Of a stretch of DNA of 19,167 nucleotides, positions 7,384-16,049 are shown in pieces. Origin of the DNA: a bacterium (GTDB taxonomy: Bacteria > Bacillota > Bacilli > Lactobacillales > Streptococcaceae). The first letter of the stretch is position 1, and each line of letters begins with the position of its first letter. The notes under the pieces are model-generated. The model was not told the DNA's origin, made no database searches, and saw nothing but the letters and a program-made list of their open reading frames with translations. Where the stretch lies: the NCBI GenBank assembly GCA_905221545.1, contig CAJNDO010000016.1:1-19167 (forward strand). Reading direction: 5' to 3'. A program made the translations under genes and the position numbers.

Positions 7384-7395
7384 CTTATAACTACC

Positions 7396-7866
7396 TTAAT
7401 TTTCCTTTTCCAACTCATACAAATCCGCAATAATTGCAGCCACATGCTTGATATCTCCCAGCATACCTCGCATTTCAAAGTCAGCCAAGACAGGGAAACC
7501 GAAACGTTGACTGTATTGCTTGGCTGTCAGGCAGTATTGGTTATTAAAGTTACGGTTTCCTGAACCAACTACGCCAAAACACTTACTAGCATTGTCGCCA
7601 TAGGCGATAAAATCCCCAACGGGTGTCGTCAAAATCTCAACGTCTCCGTTATCCACGCCATTCCCACCTTCGAGATAGGTCGGCAAAAAAGTGACATAGG
7701 GATGGTCCATCTCATAAAAATCTTGGCCTTCCTTGACCAAATCCTTAATATGAATCTTTTGAACTTCAATCCCCTCATACTGGGACAAGAGATAGTCTTT
7801 CAAGCGTGTCACAAAACTCTCAGTATTCCCACTCAGACTGATATAAACTAAAGAAATTGTCTTCAT
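7396..7866 (-). CDS. nrdI: NrdI, flavodoxin-like activator of class Ib ribonucleotide reductase
   Basis: The 156-aa protein is a flavodoxin-like FMN protein that supplies the oxidant for assembly of the Mn2-tyrosyl cofactor of NrdF. The phosphate-binding loop SLSGNTESF (10-18) and the family signature GVVGSGNRNFNNQYC (about 98-112) are clear. The start at 7866 is supported by GGAGGT six bases upstream and by normal family length; the open frame continues upstream only through the neighbouring terminator hairpin. nrdE and nrdF are not adjacent. No convincing promoter was found in the short gap, so it may depend partly on read-through from the upstream membrane-protein gene. Confidence 0.93.
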   Translation of the reverse strand: MKTISLVYISLSGNTESFVTRLKDYLLSQYEGIEVQKIHIKDLVKEGQDFYEMDHPYVTFLPTYLEGGNGVDNGDVEILTTPVGDFIAYGDNASKCFGVVGSGNRNFNNQYCLTAKQYSQRFGFPVLADFEMRGMLGDIKHVAAIIADLYELEKEN

Positions 7867-7895
7867 ATGTACCTCCATGATTTTATTTTTCATCG

Positions 7896-7935
7896 AAAAA
7901 GAACTACCAAGATTGTATCTTGATAGTTCTTTTTT
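7896..7935 (-). terminator. Terminator between the TCS07-associated membrane protein gene and nrdI
   Basis: A 14-bp stem (7899-7912 with 7918-7931) with a 5-nt loop is flanked by A and T runs. Its single imperfect pair (7907/7923) is a G-U wobble in the minus-strand transcript, so it fits minus-strand use best, although T runs exist on both sides. Confidence 0.85.
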
Positions 7936-7943
7936 GTCAATAC

Positions 7944-8477
7944 TTAAGCAAGTTCTTCTGTTTCCTCTTCTTCTGCCAAGGCTTTCTGCTGACGCCACAT
8001 CTTGTAGAAGACAAGAGCCAGGAAGAGAACATTGATGACGATAGAGAAAATGCTAGCGGCTTGTGAAATAACACTTATCCCTAAACGCATGGTCTCATCG
8101 TGAACTAACTGCACAGCGTCTTGTAAACCAACATAGCCATAAATCGAACCAATAATGGCTAGCAAAACATAGCCGACATAAGTGTAGTTTGCATATTGCA
8201 AATTCTTACGAACAAGGAACACAATCGCTACTGCAACTAAAATAGCAGATAGCACAATCAAGGCCATATTAAAAATAGAATGAGTTGATTCTGCTACTCT
8301 ATAGGTGTAATTAAGCTGGTCTTCTAATTGCTGAGCACTGACCCCTGCAACTTGTTTCTGAGCGGCACGAAGGGCTTCTTTGCTAGGTAAGGGACTCAAC
8401 ATTCCAAACAGAGACGTAGCTGAAATAAGGGCAGACAAGATTAGCAAGACCCATAGATAAATCGGTTTCTTTTTCAT
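7944..8477 (-). CDS. Four-helix membrane protein downstream of the TCS07 genes, function unknown
   Basis: I recognise no functional family for this 177-aa protein. It shows a first helix at about 6-28, an extracellular stretch (about 30-68) rich in Gln, Ala and Ser, three further helices (about 70-92, 98-120, 133-158) and an acidic tail EEEETEELA. The start at 8477 follows a strong AGGAGG; the open frame extends to 8534 without a ribosome site. It follows the response-regulator gene by 60 bp with no terminator between, but has a very good promoter of its own. It may respond to the system or add a membrane partner to it; that is inference from position only. Confidence 0.8.
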   Translation of the reverse strand: MKKKPIYLWVLLILSALISATSLFGMLSPLPSKEALRAAQKQVAGVSAQQLEDQLNYTYRVAESTHSIFNMALIVLSAILVAVAIVFLVRKNLQYANYTYVGYVLLAIIGSIYGYVGLQDAVQLVHDETMRLGISVISQAASIFSIVINVLFLALVFYKMWRQQKALAEEEETEELA

Positions 8478-8505
8478 GATAGAACCTCCTGATGTTATTA
8501 TTGAT

Positions 8506-8534
8506 ATTATAGCACTTTTTGTAAAGGGATACAA
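8506..8534 (-). promoter_or_regulatory. Internal promoter for the TCS07-associated membrane protein
   Basis: On the minus strand TTGTAT (8534-8529), 17 bp and TATAAT (8511-8506) with an upstream TGC (extended -10) form one of the best promoters in the window. It begins a few bases after the response-regulator stop codon. Confidence 0.75.
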
Positions 8535-8537
8535 ATT

Positions 8538-9824
8538 TTACAGTATAGTTTCTACCTGTTTTCGGTAGGCTTTTGGTGATTTTCCGCACAATTTTCGGAA
8601 CACTTTATAGAAATATCCAACGTTACTGTAACCAACAGCATAACAAATATCTTCGATACTGTCACTAGTTGAAAGTAAGAGTTGCTGGGCGGCCTTAATG
8701 CGTTGTTTGTTTAGTAATTCTGCGAAGGTCGAATTGGTTTCTCGCTTGATCAACTGTCCCAGATAAACAGGATTGATAAAGAGATCCTTACTGATATCCT
8801 TGAGGGAAAGTTCTTTCTGATAATCACGCCCAATCACTTCCAGCACACTGACCACATTTTCATTCATACGATATTGGCCAAAGAAGCGAGTCAGAGTTTC
8901 CTTGATATAAGGAACCAATTCATCGAAGGATTGAATAGCATGAATAGTTTTGACAATGTCCGTCATATCATCAGCTTTGAGATGTTCAAACAAGTGAAAG
9001 ACATCCATGACAAACTGGATAAAAAGCTGTTTGGTAATCGGAACACGGGGTGTATTTTCAAGAACTACCTTCTCCAAGAGATTTAACTCTTCCACGATTT
9101 GATTGAGATTTCCCTGAATGATAACCCTATAAATCGGTTCATAATAGGCAAAGAGGCTCTCCGACTGCTGCAGATTTACAGAGCCGTAAAAGAGGGCTTT
9201 CTCAGCATTCAGCTTCCAGCGTTCAAAGTGTTCTTGATAAGGAGCTTCAAAGGGAGTAACAACTAAACCTTCTAGGGGTTGGTCAGAAATGAAAATCTGC
9301 CGGTCTTGACCCAAGACATAGTAGGGAATGGTGAAGGAACCTTGTTTTTCCTTGGATAGACCTATCCACCAGTTCTCCTTACCTCCTAAATAACTAACAA
9401 ATCCAGCCTCATCTAAATCTTGACTGAGGGTCTGACTTTTCTTTCCTCTCTCGCTGAGCTGACCTGCAATCTTCTCCAGTAGATTACCCAACTCTACCTT
9501 ATCAACAGGCTTGACCAGATAGTCCACAACACTAAGGTTCATGGCTCTTTTGACGTAATCAAACTCCTGATAACCTGAGAGCAAGATATAGGCAGCATCT
9601 GGTAAGATCTCTTTCATTTCCTTGATCATCTCAAGCCCTGTTTTGTCTGGCATATTGACATCGGAAATGACCACATCAACAGGATTTTCCTGCACATATT
9701 CTAGAGCTTCATCGGCATGACTGGCTGTTGCGACGACCTCCATATTCCACTTATCAAAGGGAATCAAACGTTTCAGACCTTCTGTCACCATGTACTCATC
9801 ATCTACTAATAATACTTTATACAT
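8538..9824 (-). CDS. Response regulator of the YesN/AraC type (RR07)
   Basis: The 428-aa protein has an N-terminal receiver (about 1-120) with the acidic pair Asp8-Asp9 in LLVDDEY, phosphoacceptor Asp55 in VVISDVNMP, Ser83 and Lys105 in VDYLVKPVD. A central region of unknown fold (about 130-320) follows. A C-terminal AraC/XylS pair of helix-turn-helices (about 325-428) includes DISKDLFINPVYLGQL and DICYAVGYSNVGYFYKVF. It is the partner of the kinase encoded 11 nt upstream. The sequence matches my memory of pneumococcal SP_0156 (RR07), a system reported to control use of host N-glycans. Ribosome site AAAGGGAG precedes the ATG. The target genes are not visible here unless they include the divergent S-component gene. 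Confidence 0.92.
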   Translation of the reverse strand: MYKVLLVDDEYMVTEGLKRLIPFDKWNMEVVATASHADEALEYVQENPVDVVISDVNMPDKTGLEMIKEMKEILPDAAYILLSGYQEFDYVKRAMNLSVVDYLVKPVDKVELGNLLEKIAGQLSERGKKSQTLSQDLDEAGFVSYLGGKENWWIGLSKEKQGSFTIPYYVLGQDRQIFISDQPLEGLVVTPFEAPYQEHFERWKLNAEKALFYGSVNLQQSESLFAYYEPIYRVIIQGNLNQIVEELNLLEKVVLENTPRVPITKQLFIQFVMDVFHLFEHLKADDMTDIVKTIHAIQSFDELVPYIKETLTRFFGQYRMNENVVSVLEVIGRDYQKELSLKDISKDLFINPVYLGQLIKRETNSTFAELLNKQRIKAAQQLLLSTSDSIEDICYAVGYSNVGYFYKVFRKLCGKSPKAYRKQVETIL

Positions 9825-9835
9825 TTTCTCCCTTT

Positions 9836-11482
9836 CTACTCATCTTGAATTGTAATACGATACTGAACACCTGCTTGCTCCGCAGACTCTACACTAATGG
9901 CATAGCGATCCCCAAAATAGAGCACAAAACGCTCGTGTACATTGACAATCCCAATAGACTGCCTTTGGTCACTGTAGCTGGCTTGGTGTTCAAAATGTCT
10001 CTGACTTAGTTTTTCTCGGAGATTTACCAGCTTTTCAGCCGGCATTCCACGGCCGTTATCAACCACTAAAATTTCCACAAAGCCATCCTGTTTGAGAGCC
10101 TTGATACTAATCACATTATCTGTCCGTCTGTGGTCAACACCATGTGCGAAATAGTTTTCTACTAACGGTTGTAAGGTGAACTTAGGAATCTTCATATTCT
10201 CTAACTCTGGATCTATCTTGAAACCATAGGCAATAGACTTAGGATAGCGAACCATGCAGAGATAGCTGTATTTACGACAAAATTCCAATTCCTGTTTGAG
10301 AAGGGTTTCTCTTTCGTCAGAAATATTGTTCCGCAAGAGACTACTGAACTCATAAATGATATCCGCCAACTCGTCTTGACTCTGCATAACTGCATACATA
10401 CGCAAGAATTCCAGCGTATTATACATGAAATGAGGATTGATTTGAGCCTGTAGAGCTCGCATATTGGCATCTTTTTGACTAAGTTCTAGCTGATAAATAT
10501 CATGGATATTCTTTTCCAAACGGTCCAACATATCATTGGTGGTCTCTGCGATTAGGAGCAATTCCTGGTCCTTTTCAAGTGTGTCAATACGAAGACCTTC
10601 CTCCCCTTGGGCAATAGCCTGGATGGAATCCACCAAATCCACTACCTGCTTTTGATAGTTGGCAAAGGTCTGCCTCAAAGTCAGATAGAGAATGACAATA
10701 AAGAGAAGGCTCAAGCCTACAATCAAAGCAGAGCTGGTCACTGTTCCTTGCAAAACAAAGTTTTTGGGAACTGCCACCTGAACCTGATAGCCATGAGAGG
10801 TCACACCAACAAACCAGTTCTCATGCTCCCTATTGACCCTCTCACCAATATGAAAAATCTCCGTATCAAAAGGTGAAGTCACAGTAACAGCCATCGGGAT
10901 ATGACCTCGGGTATTGTCCACAGCATGGTATAAGATTTCTGGATCCAAGGAGATGTAAACAACCCCTATAGATTGATCCGTCGCTGGGTCTAAAATAGGA
11001 ACTCCAAAACTATTGGCCTCCGGTTTAAAGCCTTCCGCAAGTACCGTATGACCACCTCTCTCGTTTCTGCTCGAAACATACACTTCTTTAAAGTCCTGTA
11101 AGACGATTGCAACACCCGTTATATAGTCATTTTGGACATAAAGATCATCAATATTTTCATACAGAGAAATAGAAGTTGACGAAGCAGCTTGATGCTCCAA
11201 CAGCCAATAAAAATACTCAGAAGTTGACAGGCTAAAGTACTTATAAACCCCTTGTATCCGGTCTTGATTGGCTACTAAATCTTGAGCTAGCTGAGCTGAC
11301 TCGCGATAATAATACTCCACCTCTTCGACTGTTCGAGTGGTTACACGCTGGGCTACTCTCTGGGCTTCCTTTTCCCGTGAATCCCAGTCAGCGTAAGAGA
11401 GTAAGATTGCAAAACTCGCAATAATAATGATCATAACTGAACTGTAGGTTCGCAGAAGCGTATGTAGCCAAAACTGCTTCAT
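9836..11482 (-). CDS. LytS/YesM-type sensor histidine kinase (HK07)
   Basis: The 548-aa membrane kinase has helix 1 at about 15-32, an extracellular sensor of about 215 residues, helix 2 at about 248-268, a HAMP-like linker and coiled coil (about 270-345), and a His_kinase domain with His351 in AQINPHFMYNTLEFL. The HATPase_c domain shows PLVENYFAHG (439-448) and VVDNGRGM (473-480). I start at 11482 (MKQFWLHT): TAGgATG places this ATG one base after the DUF624 stop, implying coupled translation. In-frame ATGs at 11503 and further upstream lie inside the DUF624 gene. Overlapping arrangement, the AraC-type partner and the DUF624 neighbour are typical of carbohydrate-sensing YesMN systems. The ligand is not readable from the sequence. 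Confidence 0.9.
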   Translation of the reverse strand: MKQFWLHTLLRTYSSVMIIIIASFAILLSYADWDSREKEAQRVAQRVTTRTVEEVEYYYRESAQLAQDLVANQDRIQGVYKYFSLSTSEYFYWLLEHQAASSTSISLYENIDDLYVQNDYITGVAIVLQDFKEVYVSSRNERGGHTVLAEGFKPEANSFGVPILDPATDQSIGVVYISLDPEILYHAVDNTRGHIPMAVTVTSPFDTEIFHIGERVNREHENWFVGVTSHGYQVQVAVPKNFVLQGTVTSSALIVGLSLLFIVILYLTLRQTFANYQKQVVDLVDSIQAIAQGEEGLRIDTLEKDQELLLIAETTNDMLDRLEKNIHDIYQLELSQKDANMRALQAQINPHFMYNTLEFLRMYAVMQSQDELADIIYEFSSLLRNNISDERETLLKQELEFCRKYSYLCMVRYPKSIAYGFKIDPELENMKIPKFTLQPLVENYFAHGVDHRRTDNVISIKALKQDGFVEILVVDNGRGMPAEKLVNLREKLSQRHFEHQASYSDQRQSIGIVNVHERFVLYFGDRYAISVESAEQAGVQYRITIQDE

Positions 11483-11483
11483 C

Positions 11484-12098
11484 CTACTTTGTCGCCAATT
11501 TTTCATGGATACTTTCATAGACTGGTTCCAACATATCACTGATAAAGAAATGCCACATCCCAATTCCTACAAAGAAGAGAAGAGCAGGCATATAGTAACC
11601 AATTGCCACAAGTAGCACAGTTCCAAGGAGAACCTTGGCCACAGCTGCTAGACTCATAAAGATGCCAACCAAGGATAGTTTGAGACTATTTCGATAGGAC
11701 AAATCAAAATAAACTTGTAGTTTCAAAGACACTGTGTAGGCCAAAAAGAGCAGGGCAACTACTAGGACATTCAAAAAAGTCGCAATCAAATGAATAATAG
11801 TCTGATGAGGCAATTGCACCAAGAGATACAAGCCATAGACCAAAACTAAATCCACCCCTAAAAAGCTATAAAAAATCAGGTTGCTGGAGACAAAATTTTG
11901 CTTGTAAAGAGACCAGGCCTCCTTCAAACTATATTCCCGAAAGCTATAACCATGTTCTGCATACAAGCTCATCAAGGTGGCACTAGCCGGCGCTAAACCA
12001 AGAATAATCCCTCCTGCCAAAGTTAATAGCCAAAAGAAGGCTGTCGCAATCATCCCTAAAAAGAAACGATTAAAGACAAAGTCTAAAAATCTCCCCAT
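11484..12098 (-). CDS. DUF624 (YesL-like) membrane protein, first gene of the TCS07 operon
   Basis: The 204-aa protein has about five hydrophobic helices. Its N-terminal pattern, GMIATAFFWLLTLAGG followed by GLAPASATL, is typical of DUF624, a family often found beside YesMN two-component systems and sugar ABC transporters. It lies in the membrane and may be an accessory to the kinase, though its role is unknown. The ATG at 12098 is preceded by AGGAGG. It is transcribed first, from the promoter at 12128-12156 that overlaps a cre site, and is coupled to the kinase gene. Confidence 0.85.
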   Translation of the reverse strand: MGRFLDFVFNRFFLGMIATAFFWLLTLAGGIILGLAPASATLMSLYAEHGYSFREYSLKEAWSLYKQNFVSSNLIFYSFLGVDLVLVYGLYLLVQLPHQTIIHLIATFLNVLVVALLFLAYTVSLKLQVYFDLSYRNSLKLSLVGIFMSLAAVAKVLLGTVLLVAIGYYMPALLFFVGIGMWHFFISDMLEPVYESIHEKLATK

Positions 12099-12127
12099 GA
12101 TATCCTCCTAAAAATAACTATGAAACT

Positions 12128-12156
12128 ATTATATCATATTTCAAGCGTTTTCAAAA
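12128..12156 (-). promoter_or_regulatory. Promoter of the DUF624-HK07-RR07 operon
   Basis: On the minus strand TTTTGA (12156-12151), 17 bp and TATAAT (12133-12128) preceded by TGA give an extended -10 promoter about 30 bp upstream of the DUF624 start codon. The cre-like site overlaps the -35 and spacer. Confidence 0.75.
12140..12154 (-). promoter_or_regulatory. cre site (CcpA operator) in the TCS07 promoter
   Basis: The minus strand reads TTGAAAACGCTTGAA, which matches the consensus WTGAAARCGYTTWCW at 13 of 15 positions, including the whole GAAAACGCTT core. It overlaps the -35 end and spacer of the operon promoter, a position where CcpA bound with HPr-Ser-P would block RNA polymerase. Binding is inferred from the motif. 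Confidence 0.75.
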
Positions 12157-12170
12157 ACTTCTAGTATCCA

Positions 12171-12199
12171 TTTACAATCCCATCAAACCATGGTAAAAT
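12171..12199 (+). promoter_or_regulatory. Promoter of the ECF S-component gene
   Basis: TTTACA (12171-12176), a 17-bp spacer and TAAAAT (12194-12199) with an upstream TGG (extended -10) drive the divergent gene. The cre-like site lies 17 bp upstream of its -35. The leader is only about 27 nt, so there is no room for a riboswitch. Confidence 0.75.
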
Positions 12200-12232
12200 G
12201 AGAATTGTGAAAAAATTATCAGGAGACAATTC

Positions 12233-12802
12233 ATGAAAAAATCTATCTTAACTACACTGCTTTTTGCAGTTCTTTACTTCCTCTGCATGGGGATTGGTGT
12301 CCTTTTGGGCAATCTCTTTGACCAAACTGGAAACATGTTTTATGCGCCTGCCTTTACTGCCCTTGTCGGCGGTAGCATCTATATGATCCTAGTCGCAAAA
12401 GTTCCGCGCTTTGGAGCCATTACCACTATCGGCCTTGTCATTGCCCTCTTTTTCTTGGGAACTAAACACGGTGCCGGTGCCTTCCTTCCTGGAATTATCT
12501 GTGGTCTCCTAGCAGATGGAGTAGCTAACCTCGGAAAATACAAGGACCAAACAAAGAACTTTCTTTCTTTTATTATTTTTGCCTTCAGCTCAACTGGCCC
12601 AATCTTACTTATGTGGATTGCGCCCAAAGCCTATATGGCAACCCTTCTAGCAAGAGGAAAATCCCAAGAATATATCGACCGTATCATGGTTGCGCCAAAC
12701 CCTGGAACCATCCTTCTATTTATAGCAAGTATTGTCATCGGAGCCCTAGTGGGTGCCTTGATTGGACAAGCCTTGAGTAAAAAATTGGCACAGAAAATCT
12801 GA
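12233..12802 (+). CDS. ECF transporter S component, MptD/Trep_Strep family
   Basis: The 189-aa protein has five or six hydrophobic helices and resembles the MptD/Trep_Strep group of putative S components of energy-coupling factor transporters, in features such as GAGAFLPGIICGLLADGV and the C-terminal Gly/Ala-rich helix. S components bind the substrate and share the energising EcfAAT module. No T or A component is encoded nearby, so it would use the common module elsewhere. The substrate is unknown. The start follows AGGAG at 12221-12225. It diverges from the TCS07 operon, and the 134-bp shared spacer suggests co-regulation. Confidence 0.8.
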   Translation: MKKSILTTLLFAVLYFLCMGIGVLLGNLFDQTGNMFYAPAFTALVGGSIYMILVAKVPRFGAITTIGLVIALFFLGTKHGAGAFLPGIICGLLADGVANLGKYKDQTKNFLSFIIFAFSSTGPILLMWIAPKAYMATLLARGKSQEYIDRIMVAPNPGTILLFIASIVIGALVGALIGQALSKKLAQKI

Positions 12803-12807
12803 TTACT

Positions 12808-12833
12808 AAAAAAGAGCCACACGGCTCTTTTTT
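12808..12833. terminator. Bidirectional terminator between the S-component gene and metP
   Basis: A perfect 11-bp stem (12808-12818 with 12823-12833) around ACAC has six A's on one side and six T's on the other, serving both convergent transcripts. The metP stop codon touches its edge. Confidence 0.9.
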
Positions 12834-13524
12834 ATTTATGGCTCAATTTCTTGGTCAAGAAGTCTCCCAAGAATTGGATTGCAAAGATAATCAAAATGAT
12901 AATGATGGTTGCCAAGATAGTCACATCATGATTATAGCGGTTAAATCCATAAGCGATGGCCACGTTACCGATACCACCAGCTCCAACCGCACCGGCCATA
13001 GCTGTTTCACCAACAAGGGAAATCAAGGTTACAGTCGTCACACGGATCAAATCTGGAAGACCTTCTGATAGGTAAACACCTACGATATCCCAGAATGTCG
13101 CTCCGCTAGCTTGAGCCGCCTCAATAACACCGCCATCTAGCTCAGCCAAGACAACCTGCACCTGACGGGCAAAGAAGGCAAAGACCGCAAAAGATAGGGG
13201 TACAATAGCCGCATTTGGCCCGATACTTGTCCCTACGATTAGGTGTGAGAAGGGTGACAAGACTGCCAAGAGAATGATAAATGGCACCGCACGGAAAATA
13301 GAGGTAATCTTATCCAAAATCCAAAAAACGGCCTTATTTTCCAAGACACCACCTGGCGCTGTCAAGACAAGGAAAAGACCTGCCACTAGACCCAAGAACC
13401 CTCCGATGATGAAGGAAAGAACTGTCATATAAAGAGTTAGATAGATGGCTGTTCCCCAGCCTGCTTGACCAGCCCAGCCCATTTTATAGACATTTGGTAA
13501 ATAGGTTTGAATCAATGATTCCAT
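12832..13524 (-). CDS. metP: Methionine ABC transporter permease MetP (MetI)
   Basis: The 230-aa permease has five or six membrane helices. The EAA coupling loop EAAQASGATFWDIV (135-148) contacts the ATPase, and GETAMAGAVGAGGIG is the usual MetI-family signature. With MetN and MetQ it forms the importer for methionine. The start follows the metN stop by one base, and the ribosome site AGGGAGGAC lies within the end of metN, so translation is coupled. It is the last gene of the operon. Confidence 0.95.
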   Translation of the reverse strand: MESLIQTYLPNVYKMGWAGQAGWGTAIYLTLYMTVLSFIIGGFLGLVAGLFLVLTAPGGVLENKAVFWILDKITSIFRAVPFIILLAVLSPFSHLIVGTSIGPNAAIVPLSFAVFAFFARQVQVVLAELDGGVIEAAQASGATFWDIVGVYLSEGLPDLIRVTTVTLISLVGETAMAGAVGAGGIGNVAIAYGFNRYNHDVTILATIIIILIIFAIQFLGDFLTKKLSHK

Positions 13525-13525
13525 C

Positions 13526-14587
13526 TTACTGTCCTCCCTTCAATACTTTTAGCTGCACACCTGCTTGACGAATGGCCTCTTGGGCACCTGCTAGCGCTGC
13601 TTTTTCACCTGACAAGACTACAACCAATTCTCCAACAGGAGTGCCATCGAGAATTTCGATATTTCCATAGAGAATATTAGCCGTTACTTGATAATGCTTG
13701 TACAATTCATTTAAAAGTGGCTCGTCTGTTGAAGCACCTGCATACTTGAGTTGCACTAAGAGGCTGTTTTCAGACAAGTGTTCCACGATTTCTTGCTTCT
13801 CAATCTTGACCATGGCTTCGTCAATACCTGTAGCTGTTGAGATAAAGTCTTGAGTCAAAGGTTGTTTAGGGTCTGAGAAGATTTCAAGGACGCTGCCCTC
13901 TTCAATCAAATGCCCGTCCTGCATAACTGCTACACGATTGGCAATGTCTTTGACAATCTGCATTTCATGCGTAATCAAGACAACAGTTAAGCCTAATTTT
14001 TGGTTCAAATCTTGCAACAAGGCCAAAATCTGCTTGGTTGTCTTCGGATCGAGGGCAGAAGTTGACTCATCTGAAATCAAGATTTTCGGATCATTTGCCA
14101 AGGCACGCGCAATGGCTACACGCTGTTTTTGCCCTCCAGATAGTTGTGAAGGGTAGTTTTCAGCACGGTCCGCCAAGCCAACCAAGTCCAACAACTTGGC
14201 TACTTTAGCCTTCTTTTCTTCCTTGCTGAGTCCAGAGTGTTTGAGGGCAAAGGCTACATTCTCCTCTGCCGTCTTCTGGCTCATCAGGTTAAAATGCTGG
14301 AAAATCATTCCGATATCTTGACGTTTACGACGCAACTGCTCGGCCGTCAAGGTCACCTTACCATCAAAAATCACATCGTCGTCAATGGTAATTTTCCCTG
14401 CAGATGGTTTTTGCAAGAGGTTAATCACCCGTACAAGGGTTGATTTCCCTGCTCCAGAATATCCAACGATTCCGTAGATATCCCCTTCTTGGATGTGAAT
14501 AGTCACATCCTTGACCGCTGTGATGGTTCTCTTCTTTTGATGAAAAGTCACATCGATCTGATCTAACTTGATAATATCTCTACTCAT
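13526..14587 (-). CDS. metN: Methionine ABC transporter ATP-binding protein MetN
   Basis: The 353-aa ATPase has Walker [10 protein letters not shown] (42-50), Q-loop Gln97, signature LSGGQ (149-153), Walker B ILISDE with Glu174, and H-loop His207. The region after about 265 is a NIL-type regulatory domain, which in MetN binds methionine and stops transport when the cell is full. Length matches the family. The start at 14587 overlaps the end of the peptidase gene by 8 bases, so the two are translationally coupled. Confidence 0.95.
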   Translation of the reverse strand: MSRDIIKLDQIDVTFHQKKRTITAVKDVTIHIQEGDIYGIVGYSGAGKSTLVRVINLLQKPSAGKITIDDDVIFDGKVTLTAEQLRRKRQDIGMIFQHFNLMSQKTAEENVAFALKHSGLSKEEKKAKVAKLLDLVGLADRAENYPSQLSGGQKQRVAIARALANDPKILISDESTSALDPKTTKQILALLQDLNQKLGLTVVLITHEMQIVKDIANRVAVMQDGHLIEEGSVLEIFSDPKQPLTQDFISTATGIDEAMVKIEKQEIVEHLSENSLLVQLKYAGASTDEPLLNELYKHYQVTANILYGNIEILDGTPVGELVVVLSGEKAALAGAQEAIRQAGVQLKVLKGGQ

Positions 14588-15953
14588 AGCTTCTAATCAG
14601 CTCCTCTACTAATTCAATATGGGTGTAATAATCGGCGATTCGCACATTTTCATCCCCACCGTGGTCTCGACTATTAGCATTTCCTAGACCGAAGGCCACC
14701 ATTGGTACCTCTAGGGCATCAAAAACCGTATGCATAGGCCCTGTCCCCGCTGTTGTCGGCAAGACTGAAACGCCCTGTGGATAGAATTTCTTGGCCAACT
14801 CGATTACATTGAGAATGGCTGGCGCGCTCATATCGCTTCGATAGCTCATCTCTCCCAAGGTATAGTATAATTCTACCTTATCAAAGCCATTTTTGTCTAG
14901 CTGTTTCCGAATTTTTTCCAGAACATCATGCGGTTCTAGACCAGGAACCAAACGAACTTCTAACTTAGCACTGGCTTCTGCTGGCAAAATCGTTTTAACG
15001 CCTTGTCCTTGATAGCCTGACTGAATTCCTTCGATATTGAGAGCAGGTTCAAAAAAGAAACGTTTTAGAAAGGCTGCGCGGTCCTCTTGTAAGAGAGGTA
15101 ATTCCAAACCATAAATCTGGCTGATTTCCCCTGGATTTCGTTGGGCGTAAGTGTCCACCAAGGCCAATTCTCGTTCATTTGGTTCTTGAACTTCTCCGTA
15201 CAAACCTTCAACCAAGATACGACCATCTGCAGCGCGAAGAGACTGTAAGGCTTGAAGGAGATACCAAGGAGATGATTCTACAACCCCACCATAACTAGAG
15301 TGGATATCCACATCAGCACTTTTCACCTTGGCATCAAAGGTCACAATCCCCTTATTTCCACCAGAAATTTCTAGCTGTTCCAAGGCATTCTTGGTCCCTT
15401 GTTCCCAGACCAACAAATCCGCCCCACGGAGTTTGTCCGCATGTTTTTCCAGATACTTATCTAGGTCTGTCGAAGCCGATTCCTCCGCTCCCTCCATGAT
15501 AAAACTGATATTGACAGGCAGATCATCATGGTCCTGCATATATTTTCTCAAAGCACTCAAACGAGCTGTGATATGACCCTTGTCGTCATCAACCCCACGC
15601 CCATACATGAAGCCATTGCGGACCGAAAGCGTAAAAGGATCCTCTGTCCAGACCTGATCCCCGTCCGCTGGCACAGTGTCATAGTGGTTATAGAAAATCA
15701 GGGTCTTGGCGTCTGGACGCGAACTCTTGAAATGCGCCATGACAAAAGGCGCCGTGTAAGTCTCATCAATCTCCACTTCAGCCCCAACACGCTTGAAAAT
15801 CTCCCCCAGATAGTTTGCGACTTCCTTAAGTCCAACCTGTTGGGCAAAGACCGACTTCTTAGAAATCAAGGTACGCAAAACCTCAAAATAATGCTGGGCT
15901 ACCTGATCCTTTTCAAATTTTTCAATCTGTTCTTGTTCGCTAGGAAAAACCAT
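14580..15953 (-). CDS. M20-family metallopeptidase inside the methionine transporter operon
   Basis: The 457-aa protein is an M20 (PepV/CNDP-like) zinc peptidase with metal ligands His90 and Asp92 region (YNHYDTVPA), bridging Asp122 (GRGVDDDKG), general base Glu157 and ligand Glu158 (MEGAEES), and a C-terminal His in [10 protein letters not shown]. It has a central lid/dimerisation domain (about 205-340) and no signal peptide, so it is cytosolic. It probably cleaves dipeptides or N-acyl amino acids. Its position between metQ and metN, with an 8-base overlap into metN, suggests that it releases methionine from an imported peptide or derivative. The ATG at 15953 follows AAAGG. A hairpin separates it from metQ. 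Confidence 0.88.
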   Translation of the reverse strand: MVFPSEQEQIEKFEKDQVAQHYFEVLRTLISKKSVFAQQVGLKEVANYLGEIFKRVGAEVEIDETYTAPFVMAHFKSSRPDAKTLIFYNHYDTVPADGDQVWTEDPFTLSVRNGFMYGRGVDDDKGHITARLSALRKYMQDHDDLPVNISFIMEGAEESASTDLDKYLEKHADKLRGADLLVWEQGTKNALEQLEISGGNKGIVTFDAKVKSADVDIHSSYGGVVESSPWYLLQALQSLRAADGRILVEGLYGEVQEPNERELALVDTYAQRNPGEISQIYGLELPLLQEDRAAFLKRFFFEPALNIEGIQSGYQGQGVKTILPAEASAKLEVRLVPGLEPHDVLEKIRKQLDKNGFDKVELYYTLGEMSYRSDMSAPAILNVIELAKKFYPQGVSVLPTTAGTGPMHTVFDALEVPMVAFGLGNANSRDHGGDENVRIADYYTHIELVEELIRSYE

Positions 15954-16007
15954 ATTCTCTCTACCTTTCTATGAACTACTCTTCCTGACAATCCATGCTC
16001 TATACAA

Positions 16008-16040
16008 AAGCAAGAGGTGGAATTTTCTCTCCCACCTCCC
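16008..16040 (-). terminator. Intra-operon hairpin between metQ and the M20 peptidase gene
   Basis: On the minus strand GAGGTGG (16038-16032) and CCACCTC (16020-16014) form a 7-bp GC-rich stem, followed by TTGCTTTTG. The T tail is weak, so partial termination is likely: metQ message would exceed that of the enzyme, ATPase and permease genes, as is usual for binding proteins. Confidence 0.6.
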
Positions 16041-16049
16041 TGTTTCTTA

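Noticed and set aside
7867..7998. N-terminal extension of nrdI by 44 residues
   Set aside because: It would read through the terminator hairpin and into the upstream gene; GGAGGT and the conserved start MKTISLVY support 7866.
9728..10009. Plus-strand open frame spanning the HK07-RR07 junction
   Set aside because: Antisense shadow across two clear genes with no ribosome site.
11483..11563. Longer kinase start with up to 27 additional residues
   Set aside because: This stretch is the coding end of the DUF624 gene in another frame; the start one base after its stop gives a normal first membrane helix.
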